A DNA stretch of 6,853 bases from CAWDPQ01 sp049642465. GTDB lineage: Bacteria; Acidobacteriota; Vicinamibacteria; Vicinamibacterales; 2-12-FULL-66-21. The stretch is from assembly GCA_049642465.1 (NCBI GenBank), contig JBAROV010000124.1:1-6853 (forward strand), read 5' to 3'. Shown piece by piece: positions 1-5,948 of the stretch (its first letter is position 1; the number at the start of each line of letters is the position of its first letter). The translations under genes were made by a program, and so were the position numbers. The notes under the pieces were generated by a model that had not been told where the DNA came from, ran no database searches, and saw only the letters and a program-made list of their open reading frames with translations.

Positions 1-597
1 GTCGAGGAGACATCGCGCCAGGAGATCGAGTCCCTGCTGCGCGCCCGCCAGCACCAGCACACTTTCTTCAGGTCCTGCCAACCGCTCGGCAATGGCCGAG
101 CGCAAGATGGGTTGGCCCTCGGTCGGACCGTGACGCCACGCGGCCCGTGCGTCGCGCTTGAGCACGTGATCGATCGCCTGCTGAAACGCCGCCGTGGGAA
201 AGCAGTCAATCGCCGGTTCCCCGGCCGCGAGCGACAGCAGCCTGGCGTTGGAGGAGTTGCGGATCGTGTCGCGCAGGGTCGAGTCGTTCGCCCGCAAGGC
301 CGCCGCGGCGATCTTCCCGCGCCAGGCGAACGGAGTCCCGGAAGGTTCCGGTGCGGCGCAGACGAACGTGCCGCGACCCACGTACCCGCGTAACAGCCCG
401 CGCGATTCCAGCTCACGGTAGGCGCTCACCACGGTGGTACGGCTGATTCGCAGCCGCTGGGCAAGCTCGCGTTCGGGCGGCACTTTGCTCCCCGAGGGAA
501 GCTCCCCACGTGAGATGGCCCCTTCGAACAACGTGACGAGGTGGCTGTAGAGAGGTCGCGCTGTACGGATGAACTGCCGCTCGATCTCGTGAATCAT
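1..597 (-). CDS. MocR/PdxR-type transcriptional regulator (GntR-HTH plus aminotransferase-like domain), 3' end cut by window edge
   Basis: A DNA-binding regulator whose C-terminal fold-type I aminotransferase-like domain usually binds pyridoxal phosphate and senses an amine, amino acid or vitamin B6. The visible 199 residues stay in frame to base 1, and the rest lies outside the window. Residues about 14-80 form the GntR winged helix: LYSHLVTLFEGAISRGELP, then KVPPERELAQRL, then the recognition helix ISRTTVVSAYRELESRGLL, ending GRGTFV. After a linker (about 81-120) the aminotransferase part begins with LAAGEP, FP, GPTEGQPILRSAIAERL and LVLAGAQQGLDLLARCLLD, the usual N-terminal motifs of MocR proteins. 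The PLP-binding lysine would be beyond the edge, so its presence cannot be checked. The ATG at 597 is preceded by GGAGG (606-602) with a 4-base spacer, which favours it over the out-of-frame GTG at 601. It is codirectional with the oxidoreductase but separated from it by a repeat-rich gap. The target gene and effector are unknown. Confidence 0.93.
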   Translation of the reverse strand, partial: MIHEIERQFIRTARPLYSHLVTLFEGAISRGELPSGSKVPPERELAQRLRISRTTVVSAYRELESRGLLRGYVGRGTFVCAAPEPSGTPFAWRGKIAAAALRANDSTLRDTIRNSSNARLLSLAAGEPAIDCFPTAAFQQAIDHVLKRDARAAWRHGPTEGQPILRSAIAERLAGPEESVLVLAGAQQGLDLLARCLLD

Positions 598-647
598 GCA
601 CCCTCCGCGGATGAGGAGAGTTTGCCCGAAAGGACTGCCCTGTGCGA

Positions 648-730
648 GGGCCAATAGGCCAATGGAACCGATACAGCCGGAAATACCTGGGACCAGCACA
701 GGTCCAATGCCAGATTGGAGCGGTCCAATC
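648..730 (-). promoter_or_regulatory. Candidate operator array upstream of the MocR gene (ATTGG-(A/C)CC repeats)
   Basis: The 131-bp gap before the MocR gene holds repeated copies of one short motif. On the minus strand there is ATTGGACC at 729-722 and again at 708-701, exactly 21 bp (about two helical turns) apart. CTGGTCCC follows at 696-689, then ATTGGCCT at 663-656 and ATTGGCCC at 655-648 directly in tandem. An inverted copy (TCCAAT, read on the minus strand) lies at 719-714. GGACC (690-694) and GGTCC (701-705) also form an inverted pair. MocR proteins such as GabR are known to bind direct repeats near their own promoters, so autoregulation by the adjacent regulator is a reasonable inference. 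I could not pick a convincing -35/-10 pair here, so the transcription start is not assigned. Confidence 0.5.
713..730. repeat. Perfect inverted repeat (7-bp arms, 4-bp loop) overlapping the oxidoreductase stop codon
   Basis: GATTGGA at 713-719 and TCCAATC at 724-730 are perfect reverse complements separated by GCGG. The right arm overlaps the TGA stop codon (731-729) of the FAD oxidoreductase. As RNA it could form a short hairpin just after the stop. No run of U follows on the minus strand and the stem is only moderately stable, so it is a poor intrinsic terminator. It shares its sequence with the ATTGGACC repeats next to it, so an operator half-site pair is at least as likely. Confidence 0.5.
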
Positions 731-1628
731 AGCCGAGATCTTCCTTCAGGAGGTCCGTATTGATGGCGAACGCGGCTTCAGCCCCTTCAGCGGCAGCCAC
801 GACCACCCACTGAACGGCGCGCGAGGCGTCCCCCGCGACGTAGAGGCCTCGGAGGTGGGTCGTTTCGTATTTCCCCGTCGGGACTGTTCCTTTTTCGTTG
901 AACTCACATCCAAGCTGGCTGAGAAGCCCCGACCGCTGGTATTGCCCGGTGGTGAAGAACATCGCCCGCCGCGGCAACTGAGAGCCGGCCTCGAACACAA
1001 TGGCCGCAAGCTTCCCGTCCCGCGCATCGAGCCGAGCGATTCGTTCCTCCCGGACCGCAATGCCATTGGCCGACAGTCGCGTCCGTCCGTTCGCGTCGAT
1101 CTCGCAAGGTCCATTCGTGCACAGCACGAGATCCCGGCTCCATGCGGTCAGTTCGAGCGACAAACCCAGGCCTCGCTCTCCGCTTCCGTAAATGGCGATC
1201 GGCTGGTCGCGGACCTCCCAGCCATCGCAGTACGGACAATGGAAGACGCTGCGGCCGTAACACTCGCGGAAGCCCTGGATATCAGGAAGGTGGTCCACCA
1301 CTCCGGTTGCCAGGAGCAGCTTGCGCGAACTGATCCGCTCGCCGTCCGCAAGCGTGACGCCGAAGCGAGCGTCCCGCTGACACTCGGCCGAGACGACTTC
1401 TGCATCCCGAATTGAAACCGTGTCGTACTGCGCGAGTTCCGCGCGCGCGATGCGCAGAAGCTCGCGAGGTGGAATACCGTCACGCGTCAGATAACCGTGG
1501 AGGGCGTGCGAATGCGCGTTGCGCGGCTGCCCGCTGTCGAAGACGATCACCGATCGGCGGCAGCGTCCCAGAATGAGCGCCGCACTCAGACCTGCAGGCC
1601 CGGCGCCGACGATGATGACGTCGACCAT
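729..1628 (-). CDS. Thioredoxin-reductase-like FAD-dependent disulfide oxidoreductase (CPYC active site)
   Basis: A 299-residue soluble flavoprotein of the low-molecular-weight thioredoxin reductase fold, of about the usual length. The FAD-binding Rossmann motif GAGPAG is at residues 8-13, followed by an acidic strand end (VIVFDSGQPRN). ATG at 107-109 and the C-terminal FAD motif GLYVAGDAS (about 261-269) complete the flavin site. The redox pair is C131 and C134 in FHCPYCDGWEVRD, in the position of CATC in classical thioredoxin reductases. The second dinucleotide motif is G148-x-G150-x-x-G153, but the HRRxxxR signature that holds the NADPH phosphate is missing: the matching stretch reads LVLCTNGPCEID. 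It may therefore use NADH, another donor, or act as a dithiol oxidase like the GliT/HlmI/DepH group, which also carries a CPxC site. The substrate is unknown. The ATG overlaps the kinase stop by one base and has no clear Shine-Dalgarno sequence, so its translation probably depends on the kinase being translated. Confidence 0.92.
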   Translation of the reverse strand: MVDVIIVGAGPAGLSAALILGRCRRSVIVFDSGQPRNAHSHALHGYLTRDGIPPRELLRIARAELAQYDTVSIRDAEVVSAECQRDARFGVTLADGERISSRKLLLATGVVDHLPDIQGFRECYGRSVFHCPYCDGWEVRDQPIAIYGSGERGLGLSLELTAWSRDLVLCTNGPCEIDANGRTRLSANGIAVREERIARLDARDGKLAAIVFEAGSQLPRRAMFFTTGQYQRSGLLSQLGCEFNEKGTVPTGKYETTHLRGLYVAGDASRAVQWVVVAAAEGAEAAFAINTDLLKEDLG

Positions 1629-1630
1629 CA
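1626..1630 (-). other. TGATG stop/start overlap joining kinase and oxidoreductase
   Basis: On the minus strand the kinase ends with TGA (1630-1628) and the oxidoreductase starts with ATG (1628-1626), sharing one A. Such overlaps are a classic sign of translational coupling by terminating ribosomes that restart. The lack of a recognisable Shine-Dalgarno sequence before this ATG supports that reading. Confidence 0.85.
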
Positions 1631-3991
1631 GCGAGCGGTGAGTTGAGCCCAGCGCGGGTGGTTGCGCAGTGATTCGAGATCGGGATCGCGCCGCATCCGC
1701 GCGGCGGTCAATTCAGGAAAGCGCGCCGACACCCGTTCGAGCGAGTCGAACGCCTTGTCCACTTCACCGCGCAGCGCGTGCAGGTTCGCGATGTAGTAGC
1801 GCGTGAACGGATCATCGGACCCGCGGGCGCTCAACGCCGCGTGCAGCTTCAACGCGCGATCGAAGTGCCGAGCAGCCTCGGCCGTGTGTTCAAGCCGATG
1901 ATGTGCCGCCCCCATCTTGATGTTGAGTTCGATCACCGTGCGCTCTTTCAAGGCGTGATCGGTCGATCTGACGAAGGCGAGCCCTCGCTCGTACTCCCGC
2001 AGTGCGTCCTCATATCGTCCCTGCAGATAGAACACGTAGCCAAGCCGCGAGTTTGCGCCGACGACCTGGAGCCCGGCGTTTCCCGAGATGTATTGATCCT
2101 GCAGTTCGACCGCGCGCCTGCCGATCTCCTCGGCGCGCTCGAATCGTCCTTCCCACGACAGCAGGAGACCAAGTTGCAGATACGAGTAGCCGGCTTCCGG
2201 ATTGAGCTCGATCGAGCGTTCGAAATGGGGAATCGCGCCAGCAAAGTCCCCCTTGCCCACCCACAGCGCCCGCGCCAGCCCTTGATAGGCCTGGCCGTTC
2301 TGCGGATCCAGACGGACGGCTTCACGCATTTCGGCAATCGCTTCGTCGGTGCGTCCCAGTTGGAGCAGCGCGCTCCCCAGCCAGCTATGGGCGTCAGCGA
2401 AGTCAGGATCGAGCAGGAGCGCGCGCCGCTCGGTTTCCACCGCACGCTCGACGAGATCCTGGAGACTGAGGAAAGACCCTTTCAGCCCGTACGCGCCGCC
2501 GAGAGCGGCCCACGCGTTGACGTATTCAGGATCGTGGCGCGTCGCCTGCTCGAAAAGTGCGATCGCGCGCTCGATCGAATCGCGGCTCGCGAGGCGGAGG
2601 TTCATCATCCCGCGCGCGAAACTCTCATACGCTTCGACCGACTGCGTTTCGCGTCGTTCGATCTCCGCGACCTCAGTGCCGCGCAACGCCAGGTTCAAGC
2701 CCTGACTCAGCTCGAACACGATCTTGTCCTGCAGGCTGAAGATGTCGCCGATCCGGCCGTCCACCTTCACGGTCTGCCGGCTCGCGCCGGTCGCGACCTC
2801 GACGAAATGTGCGGTGATGCGGATGAGCTCCCCCATCCGCTGAAAACCACCGACGACAACCCACGTCGCACCGAGCCGCCGACCGATGTCGATGGCCAGC
2901 GACTCGTCCAGACTCGTGTCCGAACTGATGTTGCGCAGCGCATCGAACACCCGGGCACGGCCAATCACCGTCAAGCCCGCAATGTTCTTGAGGTCGGAAC
3001 TCACCGTTTCGGCGATGCCCGTTCCAATCCAGTCGTCGGCCGGCTCACGCGTGATGTTCGCAAACGTCATCACCGCCACGGAACTCTCGACCGGAGCCAT
3101 CCGGCCGGACGACACCGCCGCCCTCGTCGTCGTCCTGCGAACCGGGATCTCCTCGAGATCACGTTGAACGAGCCGCAGATCGTTCTGTATGTCCCGCGCG
3201 GACTGATAGCGGAACGTCGGCGATTTCTCAAGAGCGCGCGCGAGCACGTTGTCGAAGGTCGTCGGAATCGCCGGATCGAACCGCGATGGCGGTACCGGCA
3301 CTTCGTGAAGGATGCGATCGATGATCTCGGTCGCCGTGGTGCCGGCAAACGGCATTCGCCCAGTGCTCAATTCGTAGAGCACCACGCCAAGCGAGAACAG
3401 ATCCGATCGCTGATCCACGGTGTGGCCGAGTGCCTGCTCCGGCGCCATGTACGACACCGTTCCGACCACCATTCCGGCCATCGTCATCTGTGCCCGGGTC
3501 ACGGTGGCGTCCGAGGCGGTATTCAGAAACTTCGCCAGCCCGAAATCGAGGACCTTGATGAGCCCGCGATCGGTGCGAATCAAATTGGCGCTCTTGATGT
3601 CGCGGTGCACGATCCCGCGAGCGTGCGCCTCGTCCAGCGCCTCGGATACCTGCAGCCCGACGTCGACCACTTCGCGGACCGGCAGCGGCCCTTTTGCCGC
3701 GCGCGCAGACAGCAGTTCCCCCTCGACGTATTCCATCACGATGAAATCCGACCCGCGGTGTTCGCCGATGTCGTAGGTGACGGCGATGTTTGGCGACTTC
3801 AACATCGATGCGGCGCGCGCCTCGTTGAGCAGCCGCGCGCGACTATCAGGATCGGCCTTGAGGCTCGGCGGCAAAAACTTCAGCGCCACCGCGCGGCCGA
3901 GCCGAACATCCTCAGCCCGATACACTTCGCCCATCCCGCCTGCACCCAGCCGAGTGTCGATGCGATAGTGCTGAACGGTTGTGCCAACCAC
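1628..3991 (-). CDS. Hanks-type serine/threonine protein kinase with TolB/FlgO-like domain and C-terminal TPR repeats
   Basis: A 787-residue protein that should phosphorylate Ser/Thr on other proteins. Residues 9 to about 275 are a complete kinase domain: glycine loop GAGGMG (16-21), catalytic lysine K38 in VALKFL, HRDIKSAN (129-136), DFG (149-151), and APE (183-185) after a Thr-rich activation segment (T163, T165, T170). All catalytic residues are present, so it should be active. After a linker, residues about 304-435 (SSVAVMTFANIT, WIGTGIAETVSSDL, LTVIGR, ARRLGATWVVVGG-like) match the TolB/FlgO-type fold that often follows kinases or cyclase domains in such proteins. About eight TPR-like units fill 452-765, and the end (LRNHPRWAQL) is typical of these TPR tails. 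I see no transmembrane segment, so it is probably cytosolic, and no cysteine at all. The start is the GTG at 3991, seven residues before the HYRI that opens the kinase domain; it has only a weak AGG (4000-3998) as ribosome site. It lies 56 bp downstream of the peptidase and is coupled to the oxidoreductase. Confidence 0.95.
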   Translation of the reverse strand: MVGTTVQHYRIDTRLGAGGMGEVYRAEDVRLGRAVALKFLPPSLKADPDSRARLLNEARAASMLKSPNIAVTYDIGEHRGSDFIVMEYVEGELLSARAAKGPLPVREVVDVGLQVSEALDEAHARGIVHRDIKSANLIRTDRGLIKVLDFGLAKFLNTASDATVTRAQMTMAGMVVGTVSYMAPEQALGHTVDQRSDLFSLGVVLYELSTGRMPFAGTTATEIIDRILHEVPVPPSRFDPAIPTTFDNVLARALEKSPTFRYQSARDIQNDLRLVQRDLEEIPVRRTTTRAAVSSGRMAPVESSVAVMTFANITREPADDWIGTGIAETVSSDLKNIAGLTVIGRARVFDALRNISSDTSLDESLAIDIGRRLGATWVVVGGFQRMGELIRITAHFVEVATGASRQTVKVDGRIGDIFSLQDKIVFELSQGLNLALRGTEVAEIERRETQSVEAYESFARGMMNLRLASRDSIERAIALFEQATRHDPEYVNAWAALGGAYGLKGSFLSLQDLVERAVETERRALLLDPDFADAHSWLGSALLQLGRTDEAIAEMREAVRLDPQNGQAYQGLARALWVGKGDFAGAIPHFERSIELNPEAGYSYLQLGLLLSWEGRFERAEEIGRRAVELQDQYISGNAGLQVVGANSRLGYVFYLQGRYEDALREYERGLAFVRSTDHALKERTVIELNIKMGAAHHRLEHTAEAARHFDRALKLHAALSARGSDDPFTRYYIANLHALRGEVDKAFDSLERVSARFPELTAARMRRDPDLESLRNHPRWAQLTAR

Positions 3992-4047
3992 AAGAAGCCT
4001 AGAGGGTGAGACGCTTGCGCCCCGCGACGAGTTTCCTATCCGATACG

Positions 4048-5904
4048 TTACCTTACTGCACCCGCCTCGACGCGGGCTTTTGACCCGAGCCAGCTCTCGC
4101 GGAACGCCTTCTGCGCCGGTGAGAGCGTGCCGCCAGCATCCTCGACGGCAGCCGACTCGAGCGTGGGATCCTCAGCAAGCGTCGCCGTCAGTGAAACGGT
4201 CTTCCCCGTTGGCCGTCGGACCTCGAGCGAGAGCCGCTCGCCGGGCTTACGGCCCTTGAAGGTTTCGAACGGCTTTCCGTCCACCGACGTAATGACATCG
4301 CCCTGTTCGAGGCCGGCCTGGAACGCCGGCGTTCCCCACGCTACGAGCTGCATGACTTTTCCGGAGGCATCGATCTGCGCGCCGGTCCAGCCCTCGCCAG
4401 GGTTTCGCTTGCGCACGATCAGGCCGGCAGGCGCGAGGAGCGACGCATAATCAGGCACTTCACGTCCTTCGATGTACCTGGCGAAAAACGCGTCCGCGAA
4501 CGCGCGGTCGTCAGAGACTTCCGCCAGCCGTTCCCGTGCGTCCTGTAGCGTATAGGGTTTCGCCACGAGTCCAGCCTCAGGCGCGGCGGGTTTTCCGTGG
4601 GCCTGCCACATCGCGCGCATGTAATCGTCGAGCGAGAGGCGACCCTTCGAACGCGTGCGCAACTCGAAATCGAGCGCGAGGGCAAGCGCCGCCCCGTACG
4701 GATAGTAGTTGATGAACGAGTACGAAAGATTGGTCGGATCGTTCGACCGGGCGGCGTCGGTAAACGGCGCCATCTGGCTCATCTCGACCACCGACCGGAA
4801 TCGATGACCGGCACTGACGGCGACACCCAGTGCCGAATTCACCGCACTGATCATGGTTCGCTTCGGATCGCTCAAACCAGCTCGTGCCATGGTGATGTTG
4901 CCGTAGTACTGAGTGAAGCCCTCGGCCAGCCACAGTTCGCCGGACATGTTGGCTTCCTCGAAATTGAACGGCTCGAGCGATTGCGGGCGAATCCGCTCCA
5001 CGTTCCAGGCGTGAAAGAACTCGTGTGAGACGGTCCCGAGCGCAGCCCGCGCGTTGCCGCGGATGGACATCGGCGCCGCCACGACCGTGCTGTTGCGATG
5101 CTCCATGCCATCGCCTCCGCCCCACGGCAGGTAGTCGCCGAGAAACGTGTAGGTGCCGCCGTCGAATTCCGGAAACTCCCCGTACACGGCAGCCTGCTCG
5201 CGCACGATCTTCTCGGCGCCGCGTGCGTACTCGTCAACATCGGTGTCGGTCGCGTCATGGTGCACCGACGTGCGGATCGTGAATTCCTTGCCATCCGGAT
5301 TGCGGACCTTGAAGCTTCGCAGCGAGTAGTCGCTGAGCTCTGTCGGACTGTCCATCAGGTATTGCAGATTCGGCGCGGTAAAGGTCCAGGGGTCGGAGGT
5401 CTCGAAGAGTTGCGTGGCCGGCTTCCAGCCGTAGCCGCTTGGCGGCGTAAACGTGACTCGCACCGGCCGCGTTTCGAGCGTGCGCGCCCACATCAGCGTC
5501 GCCGGCATGTTCATGTGCGCGTGCGACGTGTCGATCGCCAGATATGTGCCGTCTACCAGGTTGCCGAAAACCTTGTAGGTGATGCGCACGGTCCCGTCGT
5601 GACCGGTCACGTTCCATTGATGCGGATTCGGGCGCACCGTCCGCAGCTCCTTGCCCTTGCCGTCGTAGGCGTGCACATCGAAGACGTTCTTCGAGTACTC
5701 GTGCAGGGCGTAGCGCCCTGGGGACGAACGGCTCATGCGCACCTCGAGCGTCGGTTGGGCGAGATCCGTGAATGTCACGTCAACGACCGCGTAGTGATGC
5801 TCGGGTGCGGGAAACGAGACGAGGTACGCGATCGGCGCCTGCGCCGCGGAGACGCGCGCAACGGCGAGCAGGAGCATGACTGCGAGTAGAACGGGGTGAC
5901 GCAT
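4048..5904 (-). CDS. Secreted M61-family peptidase (glycyl aminopeptidase-like) with PDZ domain
   Basis: A 618-residue zinc metallopeptidase exported from the cytoplasm. Residues 1-20 form a signal peptide with a Leu/Ala/Val-rich core and a probable cut after VSA, before AQAP. A beta-rich N-terminal domain (about 24-205) precedes the catalytic domain. The zinc site is H294-E295-x-x-H298 in SHEFFHAWNVERIRP, with the third ligand E328 in LWLAEGFTQYYG. Just upstream, GMEHRNST (about 266-273) matches the GG-x-EH substrate-site motif of M61 enzymes. A PDZ domain lies at about 518-581 (TPAFQAGLEQGDVITSVDG), followed by a short tail. Length and domain order are normal for the family, whose studied members remove N-terminal glycine or alanine. 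A TTG at 5931 opens the same frame, but ATG at 5904 has GAGG (5913-5910) five bases upstream and puts the signal peptide at the very N-terminus. No cysteine is present. It diverges from an amino acid transporter and may lead a transcript into the kinase. Confidence 0.95.
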   Translation of the reverse strand: MRHPVLLAVMLLLAVARVSAAQAPIAYLVSFPAPEHHYAVVDVTFTDLAQPTLEVRMSRSSPGRYALHEYSKNVFDVHAYDGKGKELRTVRPNPHQWNVTGHDGTVRITYKVFGNLVDGTYLAIDTSHAHMNMPATLMWARTLETRPVRVTFTPPSGYGWKPATQLFETSDPWTFTAPNLQYLMDSPTELSDYSLRSFKVRNPDGKEFTIRTSVHHDATDTDVDEYARGAEKIVREQAAVYGEFPEFDGGTYTFLGDYLPWGGGDGMEHRNSTVVAAPMSIRGNARAALGTVSHEFFHAWNVERIRPQSLEPFNFEEANMSGELWLAEGFTQYYGNITMARAGLSDPKRTMISAVNSALGVAVSAGHRFRSVVEMSQMAPFTDAARSNDPTNLSYSFINYYPYGAALALALDFELRTRSKGRLSLDDYMRAMWQAHGKPAAPEAGLVAKPYTLQDARERLAEVSDDRAFADAFFARYIEGREVPDYASLLAPAGLIVRKRNPGEGWTGAQIDASGKVMQLVAWGTPAFQAGLEQGDVITSVDGKPFETFKGRKPGERLSLEVRRPTGKTVSLTATLAEDPTLESAAVEDAGGTLSPAQKAFRESWLGSKARVEAGAVR

Positions 5905-5938
5905 CGTGTCCTCGGTTGGAAGAGAGCGCAAAAATTGG
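5905..5938. promoter_or_regulatory. 34-bp divergent intergenic region between peptidase and transporter
   Basis: This is all the non-coding DNA between the two divergent starts. It is too short for two separate promoters, so at least part of each promoter should lie inside the opposite gene's 5' coding region. It contains the peptidase ribosome site and an A-rich patch (5930-5934). I found no convincing -35/-10 pair on either strand. Confidence 0.45.
5910..5913 (-). promoter_or_regulatory. Shine-Dalgarno site deciding the M61 peptidase start
   Basis: GAGG on the minus strand lies five bases before the ATG at 5904. The alternative in-frame TTG at 5931 has no comparable site. Using it would add nine polar residues before the signal peptide and leave only 7 bp to the divergent gene. 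Confidence 0.65.
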
Positions 5939-5948
5939 ATGCTAGCAT
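5939..5948. repeat. 10-bp perfect palindrome covering the transporter start codon
   Basis: ATGCTAGCAT is its own reverse complement and begins with the ATG of the transporter. It sits at the centre of the divergent control region and could be an operator half or full site. A 10-bp palindrome can also arise by chance, so a regulatory role is only a suggestion. Confidence 0.3.

Noticed and set aside
413..601. A 62-codon minus-strand open frame starting at GTG 601
   Set aside because: It overlaps the MocR helix-turn-helix region in another frame and has no motif; the MocR frame starting at 597 is clearly the coding one.
642..1415. A 257-codon plus-strand open frame over the oxidoreductase
   Set aside because: The minus strand gives a full flavoprotein with all FAD motifs and the CPYC site; the plus-strand product resembles nothing and is a shadow.
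1778..4009. A 743-codon open frame on the plus strand, antisense to the kinase
   Set aside because: The minus strand carries complete kinase, TolB-like and TPR motifs over the same bases. The plus-strand translation is rich in Arg, His and Pro and has no recognisable motif, as expected for a mirror frame in GC-rich DNA.
4061..4081. Terminator-like hairpin on the plus strand (CCCGC, 6-base loop, GCGGG, then CTTTT)
   Set aside because: No plus-strand gene ends here; the bases encode the last residues of the peptidase on the minus strand (KARVEAGAV). In the minus direction no U-run follows, so it would not end that transcript. It is probably chance.
5098..5889. A 263-codon plus-strand open frame over the peptidase
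   Set aside because: It is antisense to the M61 N-terminal and catalytic domains and shows Arg/Val/His-rich composition without motifs.
5905..5931. Longer peptidase start at the TTG at 5931
   Set aside because: It lacks a ribosome site, adds nine polar residues before the signal peptide, and nearly touches the divergent start. ATG at 5904 with GAGG is better.
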